From Gammaproteobacteria bacterium LSUCC0096 (GTDB lineage: Bacteria > Pseudomonadota > Gammaproteobacteria > Pseudomonadales > Litorivicinaceae), in the NCBI GenBank assembly GCA_008087055.1, contig VIEA01000001.1, forward strand, positions 1,302,014-1,366,013: 64,000 nt of DNA, read 5' to 3'. Below are positions 18,118 to 27,065 of this stretch, piece after piece. The position numbers and the translations under genes are program-made. The notes under the pieces are model-generated. The model had not been told where the DNA came from. It was given only the letters and a program-made list of their open reading frames with translations, and ran no database searches. The stretch's first letter is position 1. The number at the start of each line of letters is the position of its first letter.

Positions 18118-21100
18118 ATGCTGACAATTCAACCACCCCTGATCGATTCACTACCGAAAGCTGGCAGTTCACTTCAAACGCTTTCGAATCTTACTCAAAG
18201 CGCAATACCGCTTGCGATTGCGGAGATCGCAACGCGCTCAAGCTCACTCGTATTAGTCCTGGTCGAGAAATCCCAAGATGCGCAGCAATTAGCCAATGCT
18301 CTGCATTTTTACCTTGGTCAAGACCATCACTTGGACGCTGAGGGTGAGGCCGACGGCACTGCTGATATTCCAATCGTGCATTTACCGGACTGGGAAACAT
18401 TACCCTATGACAGCTTCTCACCGCATGAAGACATTACCTCAGAACGACTCAAAGCATTAAGCCAACTGGGTGATTTACATCGAGGGCTCCTTATTCTACC
18501 GGTGCAAACACTGGCACACCGACTGCCGCCCCGGGAGCACCTGGACGGCCAGAAATTTATTTTAAAAACCGGTGATCAGTTTGATTTACATACTGAGCGT
18601 AGACGGCTTGAGGCCTCTGGATACCATGCAGTCGATACCGTTAGAGAGCATGGGGAATTTGCTGTCCGCGGCGCAATTCTAGATGTGTTTCCGATGGGCT
18701 CAGACCAACCCCTGCGCGTGGAGCTCTTCGATACTGAGATTGAGAGCTTAAGGGCGTTCGATCCTGATACCCAAAGAACAATCACAAAAATCGAGTCAGT
18801 CACCCTTTTACCAGCGCGAGAAATACCGCTGACTGAAACTGGCATCGCGACATTCAGACAAAACTGGCACGAAACATTCGATGGTAATCCGAGAGACTGC
18901 TCGATCTACCAAGATGTTTCATCAGGTCTTGCACCTCCCGGCATCGAGTACTACGCCCCACTGTTTTTCAATCAGATGGCGACGCTATTTGATTATTTGC
19001 CGAAAGACACACAGACCATCCGTGTTGGTGCATTACATCAAGCACTTGAGCAGTTCTGGAACGATGTAACAACACGTTTTGAAAGCCTACGTCACGACCG
19101 TCGAAAGCCTATTCTTTTGCCAGAGAAGCTCTTTGTTCGAACAGAGGAGCTATTTGCTGACTTAAAGCCCTTTGGCTCACTGGAGATCAAGGAGCCAGAC
19201 GCTGCGCACCCTCGAATCCAGCCACTTCCTGATGTCACATTTGATGCCAAAACCGATCAACCGGCTTCAAAAATCAAATCACTGATTGAGAGTGGTAAAG
19301 CAGTGTGCTTTGTCGCTGAATCAGCCGGCAGACGTGAGGCATTATTAGAGCTTTTGGCAAAGCATGGTGTTCGTCCAGAGCCTATTGAACGATTCAGTCA
19401 ATTCAATCCCAGTAAACAAAAAGCAGTCATCACACTAGGCCTACTCGACCAGGGAATCATAGTCGATCAATTTGCGATTGTTCCTGAGAGCCAATTATTC
19501 GGCCGTCGTGTCCCCCAAAGACGCAGACGCAAGCAACATGAGATCGCAACAGATCTCATCGTTCGCGATTTATCAGAGATTGAAGTCGGTGACCCGATCG
19601 TCCACATCGATCATGGAGTTGGTCATTATCAAGGACTCGAAACCATCGACTTAGGTGAAGACATCAATGAATTCGTCACTGTTGAGTACCAGGGTGGTGC
19701 AAAACTCTACATCCCAGTTACGAATCTTGGAGTACTCAGTCGGTATGCGGGAGGAGACCCCGATTCAGTCTCAGCTCACAAGCTCGGAACCGATCGCTGG
19801 AGTAAAGCGAAGCAAAAAGCTGCTGAAGAAATTCGTGATAAAGCTGCAGAACTATTAGACATCTATGCCAGGCGAGCCGCCAAACAAGGTTATGCGCATC
19901 AAATCGATGAATCGCAATATGATCGATTCGCTGATGGCTTTCCTTTTGAACTCACTCCAGATCAAGAAACATCGATCGATGCGGTTCTTGCCGATTTGAA
20001 AGCTCCACGCCCCATGGACCGATTAGTCTGTGGTGATGTCGGTTTTGGTAAAACTGAAGTTGCGATGCGTGCTGCATTTGCCTCTGTCAGTAGCGGCAAG
20101 CAAGTGTGTGTCTTGGTTCCAACAACACTGCTCGCACAACAACATTTCGAGTCTTTCCGTGATCGATTCGCAGATTGGCCTGTCACAGTTGAAGTACTCA
20201 GCCGATTTAAATCAGCGAAAGAAACCAAATTAGTTGTTGATCGTGCAAACAACGGCCAAGTCGATATCGTCGTGGGTACACATAAACTGTTATCGAGCGA
20301 TCTCAAACTACCGAAGCTCGGCCTCTTAATTATTGATGAAGAGCATCGTTTTGGGGTCGCGCAAAAAGAGCGCCTGAAAAAATATCGCTCAGATGTAGAT
20401 GTACTCACTCTGACCGCAACTCCAATTCCACGAACTCTCAATCTCTCGATGGCAGGGATTCGTGATTTATCAGTCATTGCAACACCACCCGCTAGACGTT
20501 TGTCAGTTAAAACCTTCATCAAACAAAAAGATGATGCGCTTGTGAAAGAAGCGATCCTGCGTGAACTCCTGAGGGGTGGGCAGGTCTACTACCTACACAA
20601 TGAAGTTAAAAGCATCGAGCGCTCTGCTGACGACGTACGACAGCTCGTACCAGAAGCTCGCGTCATCGTGGCTCATGGCCAAATGCGCGAACGAGAGCTC
20701 GAGGACGTGATGACAGACTTCTATCACAAGAAATATAACGTCTTGGTCTGCTCAACAATCATCGAGACCGGTATCGATATTCCATCGGCGAACACGATTT
20801 TAATCGAGCGCGCAGACCAATTCGGCCTTGCACAACTGCATCAACTCAGAGGACGAGTAGGACGCTCTCATCACCAGGCATATGCCTATCTACTCACACC
20901 AGATCCACGCTCCATAACAGCCGACGCAGTGAAACGTTTGGAAGCAATCGAAGCCGCGAGCGATCTCGGAGCTGGATTCCAGTTGGCAACGCACGATCTT
21001 GAGATCCGGGGCGCGGGAGAGCTGTTGGGCGAAGATCAATCAGGCAACATGCAAACTATCGGATTCTCTCTCTACATGGAAATGCTCGATGAGGCTGTGA

Positions 21101-21597
21101 CAGCCATCCGCGAGGGACGGACGCCTGATTTTGATCAAACCGAATCGGCACACGCCGAAGTCGATTTAAAAATTCCTGCATTAATTCCGAACGATTATCT
21201 CAATGATGTGCCATTGCGACTGGAGCTTTACAAGCGAATTAGCTCGGCCTCATCAGAGGAACTGTTATCCGAAATTGAAATCGAAATGATTGATCGCTTT
21301 GGTCTATTGCCGCCGCAAGTCAAAAATCTATTCCAACAAGCTAAAGTGCGCCTCCTGGCTGAGTCTCTGGGAATCAAACAGATCACGCTTGGACCACAAT
21401 CTGGCCGCATTGAGTTTAGAGAAAAGACGAAAGTCGATCCAATGGTGCTCATCAGTCTGGTACAGTCAAAGTCTCATGAATATAAACTCGACGGCGCAAC
21501 AGCCTTGAAAATCATCCGAGAAACGGTTGGAGCTGAAGCCCGATTGGCGTTTATTTATGAAGTACTCGATGCATTAAAAAGGCCTGCAACCCCATGA
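18118..21597 (+). CDS. mfd: Transcription-repair coupling factor
   Basis: A DNA translocase that displaces stalled RNA polymerase and recruits UvrA. It is about 1159 residues. The N-terminal UvrB-like module includes LPDWETLPYDSFSPHEDI. The RNA-polymerase-interacting domain has DHGVGHYQGL and is followed by a RecG-like helicase with Walker A GDVGFGKTEVA (about 639-649), the DEEH box (about 740) and TATPIPRTLN. The C-terminal part ends with the D7 domain that masks UvrA binding. I use the ATG at 18118 (MLTIQPPL...) because it fits the family N-terminus; the upstream TTG overlaps the likely promoter. It overlaps csiV by 4 nt. Confidence 0.96.
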   Translation: MLTIQPPLIDSLPKAGSSLQTLSNLTQSAIPLAIAEIATRSSSLVLVLVEKSQDAQQLANALHFYLGQDHHLDAEGEADGTADIPIVHLPDWETLPYDSFSPHEDITSERLKALSQLGDLHRGLLILPVQTLAHRLPPREHLDGQKFILKTGDQFDLHTERRRLEASGYHAVDTVREHGEFAVRGAILDVFPMGSDQPLRVELFDTEIESLRAFDPDTQRTITKIESVTLLPAREIPLTETGIATFRQNWHETFDGNPRDCSIYQDVSSGLAPPGIEYYAPLFFNQMATLFDYLPKDTQTIRVGALHQALEQFWNDVTTRFESLRHDRRKPILLPEKLFVRTEELFADLKPFGSLEIKEPDAAHPRIQPLPDVTFDAKTDQPASKIKSLIESGKAVCFVAESAGRREALLELLAKHGVRPEPIERFSQFNPSKQKAVITLGLLDQGIIVDQFAIVPESQLFGRRVPQRRRRKQHEIATDLIVRDLSEIEVGDPIVHIDHGVGHYQGLETIDLGEDINEFVTVEYQGGAKLYIPVTNLGVLSRYAGGDPDSVSAHKLGTDRWSKAKQKAAEEIRDKAAELLDIYARRAAKQGYAHQIDESQYDRFADGFPFELTPDQETSIDAVLADLKAPRPMDRLVCGDVGFGKTEVAMRAAFASVSSGKQVCVLVPTTLLAQQHFESFRDRFADWPVTVEVLSRFKSAKETKLVVDRANNGQVDIVVGTHKLLSSDLKLPKLGLLIIDEEHRFGVAQKERLKKYRSDVDVLTLTATPIPRTLNLSMAGIRDLSVIATPPARRLSVKTFIKQKDDALVKEAILRELLRGGQVYYLHNEVKSIERSADDVRQLVPEARVIVAHGQMRERELEDVMTDFYHKKYNVLVCSTIIETGIDIPSANTILIERADQFGLAQLHQLRGRVGRSHHQAYAYLLTPDPRSITADAVKRLEAIEAASDLGAGFQLATHDLEIRGAGELLGEDQSGNMQTIGFSLYMEMLDEAVTAIREGRTPDFDQTESAHAEVDLKIPALIPNDYLNDVPLRLELYKRISSASSEELLSEIEIEMIDRFGLLPPQVKNLFQQAKVRLLAESLGIKQITLGPQSGRIEFREKTKVDPMVLISLVQSKSHEYKLDGATALKIIRETVGAEARLAFIYEVLDALKRPATP

Positions 21598-22253
21598 CAA
21601 ACCGGATCATCAGTTTCTTTATCACCCTCCTGATGACAACTGTTGCCTATGCTGACGTGAGACCCTATGCCCTTGAGGTTTTGGTATTTTCACGTCCTGA
21701 ACCAGTGCAATCGATCACTGAAGTTTTTTCAGCAACAGAACCTCAAGCACCCGAGAGTTTTGATTTACTCTTTGCTTTAAATTCTGGCTATAAAAACTTA
21801 ACGCCACTACCTGATTCAAGCAGAGTTTTGAACAATTCTGCGCTTCGCATCCAGACACAATTGAATGGCCAAATTTTGTTCCACAAACGCTGGATTCATC
21901 CGCTCACCGAAAACCAACAAGCCAATCCATGGTTTCAAATCTCCGGCATGGCCGATAACGGGTTCAGCCTGAATGGCTATCTGCGTTGGTCGATCGATCG
22001 ATTCATTGAAGTCAACGCAGACTTAAGGGTCACCCGGGCCGGCGTGCGACAAGCTCCTGACGGAACTCCTCTGGATGAGGTCTATGTACTAAGAGAATTT
22101 CGAAAAATGTCCTCAAAGGACATTCACTACCTCGATCATCCAGCATTCGGAGTCATCATTGCTGCTGAGCCGATTGAGCTTGCAGAGCCTCAGGCTCAAC
22201 CTGCAAGTGGAGCGTCTGAGTCGGAAACGCAACCTCTGCCCCAAGTTCAGTGA
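21594..22253 (+). CDS. csiV: CsiV-family periplasmic protein
   Basis: A 219-residue secreted protein with a signal peptide (about 1-20, ending AYA). The family features seen are YALEVLVFSRPE near the mature N-terminus (about 25-36), LNGYLRWSIDRFIEVNADL (about 125-143), and the C-terminal MSSKDIHYLDHPAFGVII (about 173-190). CsiV was described in Vibrio as a peptidoglycan-binding activator of LpoA/PBP1a, and the mfd-csiV order is common in Gammaproteobacteria. The ATGA overlap with mfd indicates coupling. The last 98 nt overlap the convergent mscS gene, and the Gln/Pro/Ser-rich tail after about residue 195 is encoded in that overlap. Confidence 0.85.
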   Translation: MTNRIISFFITLLMTTVAYADVRPYALEVLVFSRPEPVQSITEVFSATEPQAPESFDLLFALNSGYKNLTPLPDSSRVLNNSALRIQTQLNGQILFHKRWIHPLTENQQANPWFQISGMADNGFSLNGYLRWSIDRFIEVNADLRVTRAGVRQAPDGTPLDEVYVLREFRKMSSKDIHYLDHPAFGVIIAAEPIELAEPQAQPASGASESETQPLPQVQ

Positions 22254-23289
22254 TTAAGTCATAGGCTTTTAGCAACACATCTTCTTTAACGGCATGATAT
22301 TCCGTCCACACAGTGGTTTTGGTGAAGCAGTAAATAAAGAAGTCGAGAGAGCTCGGACCAAATTGGTTGAAGTTCACCATCAACGTTTGTGATGCATCAA
22401 TATCCGGATGCTGTTCAAGCATGCTCTTAACCCGCTCGACAATCCGCCGGATTTGATTCGCATCGTCATAGCGTACACCGATGGTTTCATAAATCCGGCG
22501 ATGTGACATCCGAGACGGATTTTCGACAGCAATCGATAAGAATGTTGCGTTTGGGACATACAGCGGTCGCTTATCGAACGTTCGAATGGTTGTGAGTCTC
22601 CAGCCTAACGACTCAACAGTTCCTTCGATGTCTCGATCAGGCGAGCGAATCCAGTCTCCAACACCGAATGGTCGATCTAAGAAAATCATCAAACCGCCGA
22701 AAAAATTCGACAACAAGTCCTTGGCCGCAAAACCAACAGCTATGCCGCCAAGACCACCAAAAGCGAGTACACCAGACACCGAGAAACCAAGGGTTTGAAG
22801 AATGATCAAACCACTGGTAATCATCACGGTGATTCGAATCAAACGCCCAATTGCCTCAACCGTAGTGAGATCCAAATCATCGCTCTGCGGATCGTGCATC
22901 ATGCGGCGTTGGACGCGATCAATGAATCGGATCAAAGCCCATGTCAACGTCGCAATCACCAATGCAGAGCGGAGAGGGCTGAAAATCGCCTCGATATCCA
23001 ATCCGACAGACGCGCGCTCAAGCGCAAATGTCAGCCCGACGACCCACACCAATGTCCGAGCAGGACCTTGAAGCGCAGCAAAAAATGTATCGTCCCATTT
23101 TGATTCAGTCTTCTCAGCTCGCGTTTTCAACGTGCGAACAAAACGGCGTACAAAATACGAGCCGAAGACCGTTAACAAAACGATCACGAAAAGTTCGACA
23201 CCTCGAAGTACGGCAACTGGAGAAACACCAATACCTGTTAATGGACCTTCAAGGAGCGACAGAATGGATTCTATGAATAACTCGAGCAT
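22156..23289 (-). CDS. Mechanosensitive ion channel, MscS family
   Basis: An inner-membrane channel gated by membrane tension, protecting against hypo-osmotic shock. It is 377 residues with about four to five membrane helices. The pore-lining helix and following beta domain show the MscS pattern GGLGGIAVGFAAKDLLSNFF (about 179-198), then GDWIRSPDRDIEGTVESLGW and YVPNATFL. A cytoplasmic vestibule domain follows. The extra N-terminal helices and length resemble YnaI/YbiO-type paralogues rather than the 286-residue MscS. It follows the L,D-transpeptidase gene by 1 nt and overlaps csiV tail to tail. Confidence 0.93.
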   Translation of the reverse strand: MLELFIESILSLLEGPLTGIGVSPVAVLRGVELFVIVLLTVFGSYFVRRFVRTLKTRAEKTESKWDDTFFAALQGPARTLVWVVGLTFALERASVGLDIEAIFSPLRSALVIATLTWALIRFIDRVQRRMMHDPQSDDLDLTTVEAIGRLIRITVMITSGLIILQTLGFSVSGVLAFGGLGGIAVGFAAKDLLSNFFGGLMIFLDRPFGVGDWIRSPDRDIEGTVESLGWRLTTIRTFDKRPLYVPNATFLSIAVENPSRMSHRRIYETIGVRYDDANQIRRIVERVKSMLEQHPDIDASQTLMVNFNQFGPSSLDFFIYCFTKTTVWTEYHAVKEDVLLKAYDLITELGAEVAFPTQTLHLQVEPEALQAQSAQQQ

Positions 23290-23290
23290 G

Positions 23291-23776
23291 TCAGGACTCC
23301 ACGATTGTAACTACAGTGCCTGGCGAAACTTGGTCAGCCAGCTCACAGATATCTTGAAGACGCATCCGCACACATCCATGCGATAACGGAATACCCATTG
23401 GTTCCGTTGGTGGCGTGCCATGAATATAAATATAACGCCGCTGGCTATCGACTTTTCCACCCCGATTCAATCCGCTGTCGTTGCCACAGAGCCACAAGAT
23501 TCTGCCTAAAATCCAATCACGATTGGGATACCCTTCGTGTAGTTGCTCTGTCCAACGCTCGCCCGTAGGGCGTCGGCCGACGAAAACCGCGTTAGCTGGC
23601 TCACCAAGGCCAATAATTGCACGAATACGATGACTGCCCCGCGGCGTGCACCCAGAGCCGTCTTGCTCACCCGGTCCATTCAGAGCCGTTGAGCAGGGAT
23701 AATCAACAATACCATCGGTCGTAAAAACTCGACAATTTTGCGTTTTAAGATTGATCTCGATTGATTCGATCGCCAT
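23291..23776 (-). CDS. L,D-transpeptidase (YkuD) family protein without signal peptide
   Basis: A 161-residue protein consisting almost only of a YkuD catalytic domain. The active-site region reads IHGTPPTEPMG (about 113-123) followed by SHGCVRM (about 128-134), with the catalytic Cys and conserved His and Arg. YkuD enzymes make 3-3 crosslinks or attach lipoprotein to peptidoglycan in the periplasm, but this N-terminus (MAIESIEINLKTQN) has no signal peptide or membrane anchor. The family also contains such short forms in proteobacteria, with unclear location. It is cotranscribed with mscS, which fits a cell-envelope role. Confidence 0.88.
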   Translation of the reverse strand: MAIESIEINLKTQNCRVFTTDGIVDYPCSTALNGPGEQDGSGCTPRGSHRIRAIIGLGEPANAVFVGRRPTGERWTEQLHEGYPNRDWILGRILWLCGNDSGLNRGGKVDSQRRYIYIHGTPPTEPMGIPLSHGCVRMRLQDICELADQVSPGTVVTIVES

Positions 23777-23822
23777 AGTCCAAGTCTAACACTTGGTAAT
23801 AACAAAACTGGATGAAACACCA

Positions 23823-24815
23823 ATGAAAGTGATGACTATCTCGGGCTTCGGTGGCCCTGAAGTATTTTCTCTCCACGAAATGCCTGAACCCACAGCAGGC
23901 GAAGGGCAAGTAGTCATTGATGTGAAAGCATCAAGCGTCAACCCGATTGATTTAAAAATCCGTGCAGGCATGGTTCCTCCAGCGACCCCTCCATTTCCAG
24001 CGGTGTTGCATGGAGATGTTGCAGGAATCGTGACTGAAGTTGGACCCGGTGTTGATCACCTAAAAGTGGGGGATGAAGTCTGGGGTTGTGCGGGCGGATT
24101 TAATGGCCTTCCCTCAGGAGCGTTAGCTGAGAAAATGCTAACGGATGCACAGTTAGTTACCAAGAAGCCAAAGAATCTTTCGTTTGTGGAAGCTGCAGCA
24201 CTACCACTTGTGTCTCTGACAGCGTGGTTTGCGCTGGCTGACCGCGCCCAAGTGAAAGCCGGTGATAAGGTTCTTGTTCATGCCGGTGGTGGTGGTGTCG
24301 GTCACGTTGGGATCCAGATCGCTAAGCATTTGGGTGGTACCGTTCATACAACAGTCAGTAATGAAGAAAAAGCGGGTTACGCTCGGGACCTCGGCGCTTC
24401 TGAAACCATTTTGTACAAAGGCTTATCGGTTGAGGATTATGTAAATCAGCACGCCGATGGCAAAGGGTACGACATCGTATTTGACACAGTTGGCGGCGAT
24501 AACCTCGATGCGAGTTTCCAAGCTGCGCGCTTTGGAGGCACCGTAGTTAACATCGCAGCTCGCTCAACACATGACTTAAGCCCGATGCATGCGAGAAGCC
24601 TGACTCTGCACGTCGTCTTTTTAGTTGGACAGGTTGCAAACCCAATGAACCGTCACAACATCCGACCACGCCTTGAAAAGCTCTGCGAAATGGCTGAAAA
24701 CGGAGAATTGCGTCCGTTGATTGATCAGCAGCAGTTTGAATTTGAAGACGTTGCCGATGCACATGCCTATTTAGAATCAGGCGAGGCGATCGGCAAAGTT
24801 GTTCTTATCCGGTAA
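23823..24815 (+). CDS. Zinc-free medium-chain alcohol dehydrogenase-family NADPH:quinone oxidoreductase
   Basis: A QOR-type MDR enzyme of about 330 residues. The N-terminal GroES-like domain has SSVNPIDLKIRAG (about 38-50) and HGDVAGIVTEVG (about 64-75). The Rossmann domain has VHAGGGGVGHVGIQIAKHLG (about 155-174). It lacks the zinc-binding Cys/His set of alcohol dehydrogenases. It probably reduces quinones or alpha,beta-unsaturated carbonyls with NADPH; the substrate is unknown. I start at the ATG at 23823, whose product begins at the family's usual KVMTISGFGGPEV; a TTG at 23793 is less likely. It stands alone on this strand and overlaps the convergent glcF by 11 nt. Confidence 0.88.
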   Translation: MKVMTISGFGGPEVFSLHEMPEPTAGEGQVVIDVKASSVNPIDLKIRAGMVPPATPPFPAVLHGDVAGIVTEVGPGVDHLKVGDEVWGCAGGFNGLPSGALAEKMLTDAQLVTKKPKNLSFVEAAALPLVSLTAWFALADRAQVKAGDKVLVHAGGGGVGHVGIQIAKHLGGTVHTTVSNEEKAGYARDLGASETILYKGLSVEDYVNQHADGKGYDIVFDTVGGDNLDASFQAARFGGTVVNIAARSTHDLSPMHARSLTLHVVFLVGQVANPMNRHNIRPRLEKLCEMAENGELRPLIDQQQFEFEDVADAHAYLESGEAIGKVVLIR

Positions 24816-26019
24816 CTTCGTCTACTAATTCAATCCAGTGTTTGACCGGAGTATTCGCTCCGGTCGACAAATGGAGCTGACATCCAACGTTTGCCGTCGC
24901 AATCGTTGGAGCCCCAGTGGCCTCAAGAGCCCTCACTTTATTTTTCAAAAGCCGCTTACTGAGATCCGGTTGAAGGATCGAGTAAGTCCCTGCAGAGCCA
25001 CAGCACAAGTGGGAATCAGCAACAGGTTTTAAATCAAATCCAAGCTCTCTCAAGACGCTTTCAGTTAAGCCATTGAGCTTCTGCCCGTGTTGCAGCGTGC
25101 ATGGAGAATGAAATGCCAGAGTCTTTGCTCCTCGGACTTTCAGTCCACCCAAATCCTCATTGACCAACACTTCAGAAATGTCTTTGGCCATCTCAGAAAC
25201 TCGTTGCGCTTTTTCGGCATATAGCGGGTCATCGGCAAGTAAATGACCATACTCCTTCACCATCACGCCACACCCTGAGGCGGTAATCACGATCGCTTCG
25301 GCACCATACTCAATCAAAGGCCACCAGGCGTCGATATTTCGCTTCACCGCATCAAAGCTTCGATCATGATCACTCAAGTGGTGCGCCACAGCACCACAAC
25401 AACCCGCTTCTTTCGCTGCTTTTAATTGAATACCCAACCGATCGAGTACACGAGCAGCAGCTGCGTTCACATTCGGGGTTGCCGAAGGTTGTGCACAGGC
25501 CTCAAGAACCAACATTGTCCGAGTGTGGGTTGATGTCGGCCAAACACTCGGTGCAACACGCTTAGGAATCTTGCGGCGTATTGGGCCTGGCATGAACGGA
25601 CGAAAGAGTTGCCCCATGCGCATCAGGAAACCGAACAACTGTCGATTCGGAATCACTACAATGAGCGCTTTCCGAATCAAGGTCTGTATCCACGAGCGGC
25701 CCACTTCATCTTCAACAATCTTACGACCGATGTCTGCAAGACGCCCATAGTCAACGCCTGAAGGGCAAGTGGTCTCACACGAACGGCAAGTTAAACAGCG
25801 ATCGAGGTGTGTCTGCGTTGAAGAAGTTGGAGTCGCGCCCTCTAGGATTTCTTTAATTTGATAAATTCGACCTCGCGGTCCATCCAATTCATCACCAAGT
25901 AGTTGGTAAGTTGGGCAAGTCGCTGTGCAAAATCCACAGTGCACACATTTTCGAAGAATCGCTTCAGCTTCGCGGCCATAGTCGGTATTGGCATAACGCT
26001 CAACAATATTGGTTTGCAT
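24805..26019 (-). CDS. glcF: Glycolate oxidase iron-sulfur subunit
   Basis: The electron-transfer subunit of the membrane-associated GlcDEF glycolate dehydrogenase that makes glyoxylate. It is 404 residues. Two 4Fe-4S motifs are seen, CVHCGFCTATCP (about 25-36) and CLTCRSCETTCP (about 75-86). Two CCG domains follow, with CCGAVAHHL and CCGSAGTY. It is the last gene of glcD-glcE-glcF; its ATG overlaps the glcE stop (TAATG), and GGAGG lies 10 nt upstream. No glcC regulator or glcA permease is adjacent. Confidence 0.96.
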   Translation of the reverse strand: MQTNIVERYANTDYGREAEAILRKCVHCGFCTATCPTYQLLGDELDGPRGRIYQIKEILEGATPTSSTQTHLDRCLTCRSCETTCPSGVDYGRLADIGRKIVEDEVGRSWIQTLIRKALIVVIPNRQLFGFLMRMGQLFRPFMPGPIRRKIPKRVAPSVWPTSTHTRTMLVLEACAQPSATPNVNAAAARVLDRLGIQLKAAKEAGCCGAVAHHLSDHDRSFDAVKRNIDAWWPLIEYGAEAIVITASGCGVMVKEYGHLLADDPLYAEKAQRVSEMAKDISEVLVNEDLGGLKVRGAKTLAFHSPCTLQHGQKLNGLTESVLRELGFDLKPVADSHLCCGSAGTYSILQPDLSKRLLKNKVRALEATGAPTIATANVGCQLHLSTGANTPVKHWIELVDEVTG

Positions 26020-27065
26020 TAGTGAGCCTCCTCCAATAAACGACCTCGGTTAATTAACCCGTGCGGATCCATGGCTTCTTTGACGCGTTGATTTAAGCGC
26101 AAAATTCCTGATTCAAGTGGCTGCATGCCGGTTCCCGATTCACGATCACGCGCGAAACAAGTTGCATGTCCTCCCAGTCGCGCAGCCAATTCAAAGGGTG
26201 AATAATCATCAGGTTGCGTAACCAACCAGCGCTGTCCACCAGCCCAATCAAAACAGAACGCGTCCAATGTATTAGTTGGCGTGGTTGGCGCGACAGAAAT
26301 CCTCCAGAGCCATTCGCCGGCAGGATTAAATTCAGTGGCTGTCATATCACGAAGTCCCGACCAAAATAGGTCCGCTGTTTTTAACGTCTCACCACCAATC
26401 GCGCTAGCCGCTGATTCAACACCATTGGCTGCACCAGACAAACGAATATAGAGAGCACCACCGATCCAAGATGCCGCAGACAGTGGATAAGGACGACGTC
26501 CAATCCGAATGAGCGTTGCGAGTGCTTCCGCTTGTGAACACTCAAGTACTTGAGTCTGCTCGTTCTCTGGAATCGGCAATACCTTGACCGAAATCTCAGT
26601 CAAAATACCCAACGTACCGTATGCGCCCACAGATAAACGAGACAGATCATAACCAGCAACGTTCTTCATTACTTCACCGCCGAACTTGAGATGTTGACCC
26701 AAGCCATTGATTAAGCGAACACCGAGCACACAATCACGCGCACTGCCAAGATGCATACGTCGCGGTCCAGAGAGTCCTGATGCCATCACGCCACCGATGG
26801 TGGATTGCACACCGAAGCGAGGCGGTTCGAAAGGCAGCATCTGACGGGCATCACTCAAACAAGCTTCGATTTCCTGGAGGGTTGTCCCACTTTTGGCGGT
26901 TAAAACGAGCTCGGTCGGCTCATAATTGATGATTCCAGAATGTTCCTGCATTGATACCGGCTCATCTTTCAAGCGGCCAGCTAAAAATGATTTGGTACCA
27001 CCGCCAATGACAGAAACTGGTTCTTTGGCTGCAAGACGAGTGCATAAAGTTTCAACTAAGGCCAT
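26019..27065 (-). CDS. glcE: Glycolate oxidase FAD-binding subunit
   Basis: A second, shorter FAD/PCMH-type subunit of glycolate oxidase, 348 residues. The FAD domain shows PVSVIGGGTKSFL (about 16-28), FGVQSTIGGVMASGLSGPRR (about 83-102) and NVAGYDLSRLSVGAYGTLGI (about 137-156). The C-terminal cap ends with LNQRVKEAMDPHGLINRGRL. I place the start at the ATG at 27065, which overlaps the glcD stop as TGATG; the codon before it is an in-frame TTG. It is needed with GlcD and GlcF for activity in E. coli. Confidence 0.95.
   Translation of the reverse strand: MALVETLCTRLAAKEPVSVIGGGTKSFLAGRLKDEPVSMQEHSGIINYEPTELVLTAKSGTTLQEIEACLSDARQMLPFEPPRFGVQSTIGGVMASGLSGPRRMHLGSARDCVLGVRLINGLGQHLKFGGEVMKNVAGYDLSRLSVGAYGTLGILTEISVKVLPIPENEQTQVLECSQAEALATLIRIGRRPYPLSAASWIGGALYIRLSGAANGVESAASAIGGETLKTADLFWSGLRDMTATEFNPAGEWLWRISVAPTTPTNTLDAFCFDWAGGQRWLVTQPDDYSPFELAARLGGHATCFARDRESGTGMQPLESGILRLNQRVKEAMDPHGLINRGRLLEEAH

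Noticed and set aside
19962-20522. Open frame of about 186 codons antisense to the mfd helicase domain
   Set aside because: It lies opposite the conserved Walker A and DEEH region of mfd and its product is Ser/Arg-rich without family features.
24844-24865. Hairpin GACCGGAG / CTCCGGTC 29 nt after the quinone oxidoreductase stop
   Set aside because: It has a good stem but no T-run on either strand and lies inside the glcF coding sequence, so I do not call it a terminator.
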